From the NCBI GenBank assembly GCA_001692895.1, contig KV748186.1:921785-985784 (forward strand): a DNA stretch of 64,000 nt. Reading direction: 5' to 3'. The notes under the pieces are model-generated. The model searched no databases. It was not told the origin of the DNA and was given only the letters and a program-made list of their open reading frames with translations. The translations under genes were made by a program, and so were the position numbers. Origin of the DNA: Cenococcum geophilum 1.58. Taxonomy: Eukaryota; Ascomycota; Dothideomycetes; Gloniales; Gloniaceae. Shown here piece after piece: positions 47,045 through 59,302 of the stretch (positions within the stretch are counted from its first letter, which is position 1; every line of letters begins with the position of its first letter).

Positions 47045-47430
47045 ATATAAATACATGTAGTAGTAGGATTGCATCTATTTTTAGGGGTTATTAGCCGCTG
47101 CTTTTGGCGGCGTTCTTACCTCGCTTAGACCCTATTATATCGCCGCTTTAAAAAAGCTCTATTCGCTTAAGCACTTACTATCCCTATTATACCCCATCCT
47201 ATTATCCTAAAGGGGTTAGAAACGGGACATAAGCTTTAGTAAAGCTTATCAGCGCTTGCGTTAATTTAACAATGGTACAGCCTATATAGAAAGGCTAGCG
47301 TCTACTTAAAGGAATAGCCTGCTCGCCCTCTCCCCGCACTCTCTCCCTTTATTACCCTTATTTAACTTCCTTTTTCTCCCTTTACTACTCTTATTCTACT
47401 CCCTCTCCGGCGATTTAATCCTTATCTATA
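47045..47430 (+). promoter_or_regulatory. Leader/promoter region of the DUF3435 relic
   Basis: RIP-altered counterpart of 41914-42210, with the hairpin AGCCGCTGCTTTTGGCGGC near 47092. A CT-rich tract (47320-47420) precedes the ATG at 47431, as in fungal 5' leaders. Confidence 0.5.
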
Positions 47431-50180
47431 ATGCTCGCCTTACCTATTTAGCAAACTCGTCGTTACCAAAATGGTAGTATACCTATTAAAGTAGCTGCTC
47501 CGGCCTATAGGATGGAGAAGAAAGGAGCGCTCTACGCCGCCGCCGTTTACTAAAACTTAAATTTATAACTCTAAAGTCTAGACTTAGACATAGATACCGA
47601 TCTAGATATATATATTTATTTAGAAGATAGTATAAATTTAGACTCTAGAGAATTAGACACAGAATTAGATGCGGAATTAAATACAGAATTAGATATAGAA
47701 TTAGATAGAGAATTAAATACAGAGTTTAATACAGAGTTAGATGCGGGATTAGATATAAAATTAGACTTTAAAGCTAAGGAAATACTAAAAGACATTACTA
47801 AATTAGAAGAGGAGGGACCCGCGAAACTGAACTATACTTTTTATAATAAGAAACTATAGAAGAGGGAAGGCAAAATCTGGGAGAGGTAAATTATAAAAAT
47901 TTCCGCTAACTCGTTATTATACCCTTTAATTACTATAAACTAGGTATTGCCTAAAGATTAAAAAGAAAACCTAAAAAACCTTAGATAACTAGCTGCGTAA
48001 ATATACCCTAAAGGTGTTTAAAGTATATCTCCGCTAGTAGAAAAAACATTTTTAAATTAAAAAGGAGAGCTTAATGCGGAGCTATTAAAAACAAATTAGT
48101 ATATACTATATAGACCTTACACACTATAAGATAGACAGTAATATCCTTAATAATATTTATAATATAAGTTCCTACCCCTCCTTTAAGGTAGACTAATAGC
48201 TATAAAAGTAGATCTTAAGCCTTAAGCTTAATAAGTCGAAAAAGAAAAAGTACGCTATATTTGTCTAAGACCTTTATACTATTCTTTACGCTCTTTAGAT
48301 TAACAATACTAAGCCACTCTATAGCTTTATTTAAGTCTAAATTTTACTTTTTCTTTTACTTAGTATAGCTACAGCTATAAGACTAGGCGCTTTAGTAGAA
48401 AGCACTAGTACTAAAGGCAGTAATAAAGCCGTCTAGTTTAAGAATATTAACGTTATAGTTATTTATAGTAAGAAACACTCTAATAAGAGTACGGTTATAG
48501 TAAATATAAACCTAAAATATATTAAGAATAAAGAAAAGGATAGTAAACTATAAGCTTTGTGCTATATCTAAATAATATATCTTACTAACTATAAATCTAT
48601 AGAAAGAAATTTACATTCCATCTAAAAGACCTCCCTATATTCTATATTGTTTCATATATCTTAGCTATTAGCGTTAGTTAAGACGCATTTTAAGATAACT
48701 TTATAAGTATTTAAGACATCTTTAACCTTAAGGTACCGGCATACCGCGATATATTATATATTAAATAGGAGGACGAAGTACTAGATCGGCTATTCTTCTA
48801 TAACATTAGCTATATAACTAGGGGTAGCAATATTATAAAAGAAAAGGCCTTTCTATACGCTAAATACTGTAACATATTTATACGCCTAGGGCTTATTACT
48901 AGGTTTAAGGAGGTACTAGAGCTATACCAGCTATAACGGGCTTTAGGTAAAAATATTAATAGTAGGTCTATTTAACAATTACCTCTAAACCTAGTTATAT
49001 ATTAATTATATAAATAGATACTATTACTCTAGAAGAATAGAACTAGACTATAGGCTATCTCGGTAGTATATATAAGAGGTATTATATACTAACGCATATT
49101 ACACACAATTACTAGAGTATCTATTTTAGAAGTCCTTTATAGGATCTCCTTATTAAATTTATTGCAAGAATGGGGCTATTATAAGATTGACGAGCGCCTA
49201 TAAAGCTTAATAACAACTAGCTAAAAGAAGTCCGCAATAACCCTAAGCTTAGAGCGCTTTATAATAAATAAGAAGAATATAAAAACTGTATCTATAGTAA
49301 AGGCCTTTACCCTATTACCAAGGCTAAAGGTACTAAATTATACTAGTAATATAAAGAGACTAAGTAGAATATTAGTATAACGTATTAAAGGTTATAGAGG
49401 GAACGATTAATAACCGCTATTTGTAAATTCCACAACTTAATTAACATAATTAAGATAGCTAGGCAGCTTAGTGGGAAGGGCCTAACTAAGGTATTAATAC
49501 TACTAAGGTAGGAATTTAAACTTTAAGAGCGGGCTACTATTACTAGAATACTCTTTACACCTTTTAAAAATAAAAAAGCCTAGGTTAAGTTTATTAAAAA
49601 CCTAGCTTAACTATATTATTAATAAGAAACGGCTTAATATAAACCTTTAAAACGGAAGAAAATAGACTTCGTTGTCTTTAAAAGCAAGAAAATATCTCAC
49701 GTATAAAAGCGGAAGGATATCGGTCTTAAGAGTACCTTAAATTACTAAACTCCTAATTATATATCCCTAAAGAAAGAGTTACCGGATAATAAAGATTATA
49801 GGACTATTTAATAAGAGCTTAGCACTTTAGATGCCGCTAAAGCTAAGACTATTTAGTTATATCCTATAGAGCTTCTCTACCTAGTATACCTTATTTATAT
49901 AGGCAATAATAAGTTCTTATACGAAAAATAGATACGCTATATACCGCGAAAAGATATCCTAAAGAAGTACGTGGAAACCTACTTTTAACTCCCCGAATAT
50001 TAGAGAGAGTTTTAATATTGCTACCCTAAATATTCTATTAAGCTAAGTGGCATAATACATTTTAAGAGATATACATTTAATATATATAGAGTGTCTCACT
50101 AATATATATAGACTCCCCCTTCGCTAGTATATATTGCAAGAAGAACGTATTATTATTACTATCTTTATATTTAAGATAAC
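47431..50180 (+). pseudogene. DUF3435 tyrosine-recombinase-like (Starship captain-type) gene, RIP-degraded
   Basis: From the ATG (MLALPI, stop at a Gln position, TRRYQNGSIPIKVAAPAYRM) one frame can be followed with TAG/TAA codons at expected Gln/Trp sites. An N-terminal acidic ELD(T/A/I) repeat spans about 47650-47765. The DUF3435 core follows at about 48250-49150: LYIILYALWVNNTKPLYSFI, LLFLLLSIATAIRPGALVES (the conserved TRPGA-type motif), STKGSNKALQFKNINV, NIFIRLGLITRFKEVLELYQ, and the LYQLQRALGKNIN box that corresponds to the family's RRG region. The C-terminus (about 49860-50110) has the Cys/His region typical of these proteins, IPRKDILKKYVETYF, CYPKYSIKLSGIIHFKRYTF, with some Cys lost. 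Full family length seems present. Known: DUF3435 proteins are the captains that move Starship elements; this one is dead. A free-standing DUF3435 repeat is the alternative. Confidence 0.8.
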
Positions 50181-51269
50181 GAGCGAAAGAAGAAAGGGAA
50201 GGGAAGAAGGAAAGGAGGAAGGTAGTAGTAGGTAGCTCCTTCTCTCTTTAGTAATAGATTATATTATATTAAAAAGTTTTCCTTTAAAGAGAATTCTTAA
50301 TTAGAAGGAGTGGTAAGTAAGTAGTAAGAGAGCTAGGGGGTAACTTAGCCGCGAGAGTCTATAATAATATCCTCTTTATAGCGAACATCATTAGTATTAC
50401 TACCTATTTGCTGTCTATTCGGCACTTACTTATTGCCTATAATAAGCAGATAGCTTATATACGACGTTTATTACTTATATATGGTTTTAGAGTAGCTATA
50501 GTTAAAAGTAAATACGACCTAGGAGAGATGGGTACCTTTAGCTAGATAACAGTAGGATATATATAAGTTAATAATAAATACAGGTTTTAGATTGGCTAAT
50601 TACTATAAAACATTTTCTAAGTATACTTTAGAAGTGTAACTCTTTGCTACTACCTTATATTAAAGATCTCGCGGCTAAGGATTTAGTACCTAGGCTATTA
50701 TATATATTCTTATAGCATATACCAGAAAATTGTATTAGCAGTATTTATCATTTACTAAAGGCGAAAAGGCTAGACTTATTACTTTATAAGTTAGTATACA
50801 ATCTAGGGGATTATATAATCTAAACTATTCTAGAAGCTTATAGACTATATAAGCGCCAAGACTAATAATACTAATATTCCGCCCTAGAAGCAGATCTCTT
50901 AGCAGTCGTCTTACTAAACTAAGTTAAGTATTAAATAATAGTACTAGATAGTACTAGTAGTTTATATATAAAATAGGCTAATTAAGTAGCGTTCTCTAGA
51001 GACTGGATTTCGCCATATATAGCTCAGTCTATATATAACTATTCTCTTCTATAGTTATATATATATATAAAAGAAAAGGGACATAAATATAAAAAATAAA
51101 AAATTTTAATTTTAAGAGAAAACAAAAGAAAGTAGCATTTTAGGCAACCTAGACGGCTTAATAAATACAAAAAAATTAGCCTAGGGTTTGCTAGAAAGCT
51201 ATATACACAGCTTATAAAAATACTATTTAGCTTTAGGTAATAGAAACTAGTTAATACTAATAGAGGAGT
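50181..51269. other. AT-rich sequence between the DUF3435 and CAX relics
   Basis: RIP-like composition throughout. Short coding-like stretches occur on the plus strand, but no domain can be named. Confidence 0.4.
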
Positions 51270-53153
51270 AAGATAGTTATTAGAGGCTTAAATTAAGTAA
51301 AATAGAAAGGATCTAAAACTTATTTTAAATAAAGCCAGCTAGTAATTGCAATAATAGTATAGATTACTATAATAAGAACGCCTTTAAGCTAGTCTATTTT
51401 AGTATTAGTTAGAGTAGATTACCTATATAGAAAGGAAAACTTACTAGATTTGCTATCTTAGATAAGATAGTTTATTAGGAGTATAGTAATAAACAAAATA
51501 GTAATTAGAAAGGTATTTGTTCGTACTAACTTAATAGCACGAGTAAGTTGTATCCACGGGCACGAAATACATGTAGTATCGTATGCTTGTTTGGATGGTA
51601 ACTGTCGATTATATGAAGCAGACTACGTGGTCTATATACTGATGCACCTCCCCCCTGATTAGTTAGTGCTTTATAAGTGCACTAGACGCGTAAGCGAGTG
51701 GTTGGTGCACTGAACGCGTAAACGCGTACCTGGTGTACCGAACGCGTAAGCACGCGTTTGGTACAACAGGTGCTGTAATTATACAGTATTAAAATAAAGC
51801 GTTATATAATCCTAGCCTATAATCTAACTAAGTATAATAATAAAGGGGAGAACTAAAAGAGTAATTTATATACTAGATTTAATAGCAACATTAATTACTA
51901 GACTTATTTTATCCTTATAAGCTACTATAACCGCTATTATATACTTAGCAGCGTTCCTAATAATTAGGAGTAGGATAAAACCAATAAAAGTAGTAAAAAT
52001 AGTGCCGCTTGCCGTAATATTACTAATACTATTAACTATAAACTCGGAATAGAAGGCAACTAATATAGTAAAGAGTTTAAGGGTTATAATTGCGCCCTAG
52101 ATCGTTAATTTGGGCTGCTTAATCTTGTTATCTTCCTTTTTTATATTTAAATCCTACATAAGCTGTTCTTGGTTTACTCCGCCTTTAGATATAGCCGCCG
52201 CTCTAACGCCGATATATACAATACTATAGAAAGACATACCCTGCTTAACCTAGGAGGATTTACGCTTAGGAGCCCTTTAGCTTAGAGTATTACACATTTT
52301 AGTATATAACTTTAATTAGAATATAAGGTAGCAAATATATATAATTAAGAGGATAACAGCTGCCCTGTAGGAAAGCTTTAGATTAAGTATAAAGCTATTA
52401 GGGCTTATAGCTACGTAAGTTAGTATCTATTATAGGTCTAAAGCTATTATTAAACTTACTTAATAGCGTAGAGTAGAAGGCGGTTAAAATAATTAAATTA
52501 CTAATGTATAGAGCTAGAAGACCGGCTATAGTATCTACTACTATTATATTAAAATATTGTTCTATCCGGTTAATACCTTTAAAGAAAAAGTATATACTAA
52601 GGATAAAAAGTAAGTTTAAAAGCATACTACTAATTAAGGAAGTTTTAACAAAAGTAATCTAGCCCTTTGTTAGGGCTAAAATAAAAATAATTAATTTAAT
52701 AGCGTTTCTGCGCCAAATATTAAATAATATTAGGATAAATAAGAAGCAGAGAAACATACCTAAAAGTTATATTTAAAAGACCACCTAAGGTATTACCGGC
52801 GCGGAGCGTAATCTCTTTAGTAGTATAACTAAGCATTACAGTAAGCGGAATAATGGTAATAAAGTTAACAATAAATATAGTAACACCGTTAATATAAAGA
52901 TAATTAACTATAAAGCCGATGGGAATGGTAAGAAGAAGTATATTTATCTATAAGCTAAATAAAACGGCACGAACCTAACCCTTAACAGGTATATTACGCT
53001 TTAAAGCTTTTAGCCTTTCCTCTTTAATTATTAGCTTAAGATATAAGGATCTTCATAGGCCTATACCAGCCTCTTTATTAGGTCGTTTATTGTTAGGCCT
53101 TATCTAGGCTGCTTAATAGGCTTTTAAGAGTGTTACTAGATCTAAATATGCCA
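51270..53153 (-). pseudogene. Vacuolar Ca2+/H+ exchanger (CAX/Vcx1 family), RIP-degraded
   Basis: Starts MAYLDLVTLLKAY at 53153 and is followed on the minus strand through alternating hydrophobic helices: LLLTIPIGFIVNYLYINGVT, FIVNFITIIPLTVMLSYTTK, EITLRAGNTLGGLLNITF (the CAX first selectivity region, where E-E-x-A-x-R-x-G-x-T-x-G-G-L-L-N is usual), then GINRIEQYFNIIVVDTIAGL, and later VNSISNITASGTIFTTFIGF and IGFILLLIIRNAAKYIIAVI plus SSIQITLLVLPFIIIL (second CAX repeat). The final helix VLFINYLIQDSKSS is beyond a Copia solo LTR (51518-51785) that splits the gene. Stops and substitutions are RIP-type. In functional homologues the protein exchanges vacuolar protons for cytosolic Ca2+. Its presence in a repeat region implies it was duplicated or carried there. 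Confidence 0.8.
51518..51785 (-). mobile_element. Copia solo LTR (long form) inside the CAX relic
   Basis: 268 bp, TGTTCGTACTAAC to GTAATTATACA, with perfect target duplication GTATT at 51513-51517 and 51786-51790. Same orientation as the solo LTR at 46709. It carries several ACGCGTAA-type palindromic blocks that have kept their GC. Confidence 0.93.
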
Positions 53154-55295
53154 TTATAAGCACGATTTTTAATTTTTCCTAAAAAGAGCACAATGGAGAA
53201 GGGCGATTTTATAGTTTAAAGGGTACCTATATATAGCAAATACTAAGAAGTTTAATAGTACTTAGGCTAACACCAACGCCTTAAATCCATAATAGTGCGT
53301 TTAGCTTTTTTTTAAAGTTAATTTTATAAGTGAGGATCTAAAGCAAATTCTAGAATAATTGCTATAGAGGAGAGGAGGATTAATGTTAATAACTAGATAG
53401 AATAGCTAGTAAAAAAAGGAGAAGGTAGAGTGTTCTAATAGATAAATAATAAGTAAAAAGTAAACCGACTACTTATAGAAATAAGGATATAGTAGAACGT
53501 ATAAATAAGGGTATAAGTCTATATACCTAAGTACTAGCTACTTAGTATTTTAAATATAAGTCCTCCTTTAACGCAAGGCAGATTAATAAGAGTTATTATA
53601 CCGCCTATAAGGCGGAGCGCTTATAAAGGGCTTAGCTAGAATGCTAATTAAACTACCCTATAACGTATTAATAGCTCCTTTACTATAGATGGAGAGTAAA
53701 TATATAAGATTAACTGGCTAAGATAAGTCTACTACTTAAGCAGTATCCTGCTCCGTAAAGGGTAGGCGTTAGAAGAAGATTATATAATGCTATTCCTACT
53801 AGGTAAGGCGTTATTAGGGGGTTATTATTAGCTTCTAGTTCTAGTTTATAATTTTATGCAAACGCCTCTAAACCCTATACTATTGGGGCTATCTAAAAGC
53901 TAAGTTGCCTATTTACCTTATCTTAACCTTAGGCCAGGCTCGTTAGCTATTAAGGCGATAGGAAGTTGCGTTAAGGCGCATAATAGGGCTTAAGTAAAGC
54001 CATATAACTAGATAGGTATATTATATAAAGTAATACTTAACCGGCTGCCTCTATATCGCCGTCTTGGAATAATTAAAAGAAAGGAGTTAATGCTAGCCCT
54101 TATTATTTAATATAACCCTCCTATAGAGGTATAGTAAAGTAGGGTATAAACGGGGAATAATTATGCTCCTATTATGGCCATATTATAGCGCATTCGTAAT
54201 ACTATACTAGTATCCCTAAGTTAGTAAATCTGCTCGACTTTTAAGGCATAGTTAAAGCGGAGCCTACTATTAGCTCTCCTATTAGCTAAGCGGTAAAGCT
54301 CTCTACTAGCGTCTTCTTTACTAGTAGAGAATAGCATTTGTCCTTAAAATAGAAGTTAGTTTATAGAATAATAGAAAAAAAGGGGGCCTATAAGGGTTTC
54401 TGGGTCTAGAGGCTATAAAGACTATTTAATTCACTAATATAGTAAACACCCCAGCTATTTTAACCCGCGGAGTTCTATTATTGCCTATTACATCTTCCGT
54501 ATAAATTTATTACGACATCCTTCCAACTACTTATTTAGACCCTCCTTAGGTACCCGTTTTCTCTTATAATTTAGTAAAATAATACCTAGCATAGCCCGCG
54601 GTTTTAAAACATTAGCCCATTTAAAGTTAATTATTATTACTTTGCTAACCTCTATATTCCAAAGTATATTATAAGGCATTATATTTTAGTATAAAACTTC
54701 TAGTTAATAGATGGCCCGAATTGGTCCTATAGGCTATTAATCTCGTAGTAGCGGACTACTTCCTTAAGTTTTATATTACTAAGACCCTTATAGATATAGC
54801 TAAGAGTTAGTTTATAGGGAGCCTTATACTTAATAATAAAAGTAATAATATAATGCTCTATATTCTAAGTCTTGCTAAAAGTGTTATATATATAGAACTA
54901 ATCTATATAAGGACGCGACAACCTTACTAATTCTACTATTACTATAGCCGTAGGCTTGGCTAGGCCAGCTAAGTCTAGTGGCTTTATCTACTTAGCCTAG
55001 GCTTAAAAACGGGGCGACTGCCGTTACTAGTTCCTAAATATACTTATTTATTATATATCCTCCTCTATCCGCCATTCCGGGCTAAGAGTATTAGTATAAT
55101 TTTTAAACTTTACTAACCCCTTTAGGCGGAACTTCCGCTAAAGCGTTAGATTATTATAGAGTTATTTAATAATTAATAATATATAGTCCTTAACGGTATA
55201 GCGCTAAAAGTAATTTAAGTCTAGCTTAGAACTTATTATCTTTTAGTAAATAGCCTCCCTAGACTCTTCTAATATATATAGCGAAGTAAAGTGCC
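53154..55295. other. RIP-degraded, coding-like but unidentified sequence
   Basis: Plus-strand frames from about 53560 to 55280 stay open except for TAG/TAA at Gln-like positions, suggesting a former protein-coding element. I cannot name a domain. The first part (53520-53878) recurs near the right end of the window. Confidence 0.45.
53520..53878 (+). repeat. Dispersed repeat, copy 1
   Basis: About 360 bp similar to 63564-63922 in direct orientation (shared AAGTCCTCC, CGCAAGGCAGATTA, GGAGTTATTATACCGCC-like, GCTCCTTTACTATAGAT). Differences are mainly transitions and small gaps. Confidence 0.85.
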
Positions 55296-55563
55296 TGTAT
55301 AATTACAGCACCTGTTATACTAAACGCGTGCTTACGCGTTCGGTACACCAGGTACGCGTTTACGCGTTTAGTGCACTAACCACTCGCTTACGCGTCTAGT
55401 GCACTTATAAAGCACTAACTAATTAGGGGGGAGGTGCATTAGTATATAGACCACGTAGTCTGCTTTATATAATTAACAGTCACTATCTAAACAAGTATAC
55501 GATACTATATGTATTTCGTGCCCGTGGATATAACTTACTTGTGCTATTAAGTTAGTATAAATA
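55296..55563 (+). repeat. 5' LTR of the Copia element
   Basis: TGTATAATTACAGCACC to GTTAGTATAAATA; the terminal CA has become TA. Confidence 0.92.
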
Positions 55564-55849
55564 CTAATCAGTAAGCGCGCACAGATTAGTAATTACTTAA
55601 CACCTCCCCTAAGCAATACTCGACAGTAACTACCTATTTAGACTCCTAATATAACCTACTAAAAGGTCGGAAGTTGGGGATTACGGACTATCACTAACCC
55701 TATATACTTAGTTAAGTCTTAGTACGGTTACTAGAAGTTATAGATATAAATATAGACCTATACGGAACCCCTACCCTTAACCTCTTTAAACCTTAAACCC
55801 CTATTCCTACTACACCCTCTTTTAACACCTCTAACGTCTTTTTAAACCC

Positions 55850-55995
55850 CTTATGGAGATCTCCTACCCTTCTGCAAACTATTATAGACCTATTAATTAC
55901 CTTTACGGACCGTTACGGAGACCTCTTACCCTTCTATAAACCACTACGGACCTACTAACCGCCTTTACGGACCCTATAAGACCTCTACTACCCGC
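55850..55995. repeat. Two to three 63-bp tandem units in the Copia 5' leader
   Basis: Units such as GAGATCTCCTACCCTTCTGC...TTTACGGACCGTTACG followed by GAGACCTCTTACCCTTCTAT...TTTACGGACCCTATAA, with a partial third. They lie before Gag. The TTACGGACCGTAA motif recurs elsewhere in the element. Confidence 0.75.
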
Positions 55996-56592
55996 TACGT
56001 ACTATATAGTATAGCAGACATTAGTAAGCAAGTCAGCGAAGGTTAAAAGAAGTAGAGATAAGGCGTTAACGTTACGTCTATAAACAACGTTAACGACTAT
56101 ATTAGCTTTAAAATCCTTAAAAATAGACACTTTAAGCTTATAAATAACGACCTATAGGAGCAATATAAGGAAGACTTTGCGGACTTTACGGAAGCTATTT
56201 TTAAGGCTTGCAACCCTACTACTATCTATAACCTACGAACCCTTTTACGTTACTAAGGCGTATAGATTAAAAGGGATAAATAAGTCACTATTACACGGTC
56301 TCTATATGATACACTATATAAGGAGGACTAAATGGAATGGACTAAAGAGCAGATCTTAGATTATATTAAAACCAGCGACCTCTTTACCTCCTTTAAACTT
56401 AACAGAATCTTTAGCCTTATAGCTGACCTATTTAACTAAATTCGTTCCACAAACCTAAGTAGCATTAAAATTAATCTTACTAGCTAAAGTATACCTAATA
56501 CTTAAGTTACGGACCATAATACCCCCGTAACCTAAATTACGGACTGTAATACCCCTATAAACTAAAATACGGACCAAATTACCCCCGTTATT

Positions 56593-56655
56593 TAAGTTAT
56601 AGATCCGCAAGCTATATATCTGCAAGCTATAGATCTATAAGTTATAGATCCGTAA
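56593..56655. repeat. 15-bp tandem repeats (TATAGATCCGCAAGC type)
   Basis: Four imperfect units of 15 bp, length a multiple of three and located at the start of the Gag region, so they probably encoded a five-residue repeat. Confidence 0.8.
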
Positions 56656-59221
56656 TCTACCTAAGTAAAGACCTATAGTAAGGAGCTAGCTAACCTGGCT
56701 AGGCTCTATACCGACAAATCTAAGTATAGCGGTAAAAACGATAACTTTAACTTTAAACTTACTATCTTTATGGACCTCTATTGGAAGGCTAATATTCCTA
56801 AATAGGAATTTAGCTAAGCCTACTCCACTATACTACGCGGCCTAGCACTTAACCACTACTATACTAACCTTAAGAGTAACCCCCTTAGTGTTCCCTTTAA
56901 TAAGCTATACAAAGCTACGCGCAACTACTTTAAAGGACTAGAATATAAGTGTAATATTCTTACCTAATAAAATGCGACTAAGCTACAGACCATAATTAAT
57001 AAGAATACTGAAAAATCGACTATAGAGTGCCTGTAAATTCTTATTAAAGACCTTTAGTACCTATAGCACGGCCTTAACACCAAGCTTTAAATAGACGACT
57101 TCCTGCATAATAAACTTATTACAGCCTACTAGGAAGTAGAGCCCTGCAAGTACACCTACTATAAGCCTATAGATACCTTAGCTGGCCTTATTAATAACCT
57201 ACGCTCCTCTATTATAATATATAAAGTCTTAAACCCACTAGGCAGCACTTAAGCTTTTATTACGGATATTTAATATCCGTAAACAGACTTAGACGTCTAC
57301 TTTACGGACCGCCGCTACCGCTAGCAGCACCTGTACCGACCAAGTCCCACCTATAACCCCTATAGTAACCCCCGTACAAAAATATACCCCCGCAGATAAA
57401 CTAGCTAGAAGTGCTTCGTGTGCGGTAAGAAAGGATATTAGTCTATAAGGCATACCTAGGAAGAACGTAATAAGTCTAAGAAGAGACTTAATAGCTATAT
57501 TAACCAGTTTATTTTAGAATACAAAGGAGAGGAAGTAGAAGAGCCCCCTAATAAGTTAATAGAAGCCCTTATAATTAACTTTAACTTAGACGCTTAGGAA
57601 TAAGAGACCTTAGAGATATTCCTAACCACTTTTAGACCTTTTATAGACAGCTAAGCCTTCAATATTACAACCGTATTAGCCGACCGTTCCTTTATACACT
57701 TAATTACGCCCAAAAACCATTCTATAAGTACCCCCGTTATAGATATTATAAATTATAAGTAGGACCTATTTGCATATATTACCACAGAACGCTATACCCT
57801 TAAGGAATTCTACGGTATTATAATTAATATAGGTGCCTCTAAGAAGTCTACCGTAGGCTACGGATAATACCTTGTATATAGGACCACCATAAATAACAAT
57901 ACGGATATTAATATTACGTAAACTAGGGCCGTAAACGTCTAATTCGGCATCAGCTTAACTATATTAATTAGATTAGTTAAAGTAAAGACTTTAATTGGCC
58001 TAGTTAACTTCTACGTAGTAAAAGCGGACACCCTCTTCCTACTCTATCTTATAGATATAGATAGGTTATAGGTATACTATAATAATATTACAGACACCCT
58101 AATTGGCCCTATAACTGCCCTAGGAAGTAAGTATATTACCCTACTAATTATATAATGATTTAGACACCCGTTCCTTATATAGGGAGAGACTTTACAGACC
58201 TATATTTAGGAATCTTTCGACTATAACCCGTGCTACCTTACTAGTACTAAGATTCACCGCCTATACCGCCGTTTCGGCCACCTATTAGCCGAAAAGCTAT
58301 ATAGAGTCCTTAAACGCTCTAGACATAATAACGTTAATAGGAAGGCAATTAACTACCTAACTAAATACTGCTCCTTCTGCTAGAAATATAGACGTTCCCT
58401 AGGCTAATTTAAGTTCACCCTTTATAAGGACCTTAACTTTAACTACTTAGTGTATATAGACATTATGTATATTAACGGCAGTCCAGTATTATATATAATT
58501 AACGAGGCAACCCACTATTAAGCCGCCCGTTAGTTATAAAATATATCCGCAAAATATACTTAGGATATTTTACAGACCTGCTAGATTAACACATACGTTA
58601 GACCTCTGTAGTATATTACCCATAACGCTAATAGGAACTTTATTAGCAAGGAATTCTAGTAGTATACTACGGCTATGGCTATATTAATAAAAGCTATTCC
58701 AGTTAAGGCGTACTAGTCTATTAGGCTTATTAAGCGAGCTTACCTAACCTTATAGAGAGCTTACTAGATCATTATAAATAAGTATAAGGATATCTAAAAG
58801 GAACTAGCTTTATAGATGGCCGTAAAAGCTATTAATGACACCGCTGGCCCTAACGGACTAGTACCTACCCTCTTAGTTTACGGAGCTTACCTAAGGATAA
58901 GCAACCTAGGCCCTCCTGCCCCGTCTATTATAGAACGAGCAGCTATAATACGGAAGGTAATAACTAAAATAGTTAAGCTATAGGCTAAGTAAGCTATTAA
59001 TAACGCCTTATACTACCGTAATGGACCTAATATAACCCTAGTACACGACCTCTTACTTAACTCTAAAGTCCTTATATAGCGTAAAAGCGGCAGTTAGAAT
59101 AAACCTTATTATCTACTAGCCGTAGAAAACGAGACGTGCTATATATAGCTTCCTAGTAGGCCAACTAGCTTTAAAAGCACGTCCGTAAAACCCTACTTTT
59201 GGCCCAAAAACACCTATGACG

Positions 59222-59302
59222 TTAAACTAGACGAACTAGAAGCACCTGTTAAACTAGATGAACTAAAAGCACCCGCCAAATTAGATAAACTGGAAGCACC
59301 CT
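59222..59302 (+). repeat. 27-bp coding repeats (KLDELEAPV type) in Copia pol
   Basis: Three nine-residue units (KLDELEAPV, KLDELKAPA, KLDKLEAPL) between integrase and reverse transcriptase, likely a flexible linker. Confidence 0.85.

Noticed and set aside
52398-52625. 75-aa hydrophobic minus-strand ORF as a stand-alone small membrane protein
   Set aside because: It is one surviving open stretch of the RIP-degraded CAX gene and matches that family in order with flanking segments.
56593-56655. Short tandem repeats as a possible CRISPR array
   Set aside because: Units are directly adjacent without spacers, inside a Copia Gag region, in a eukaryotic genome.
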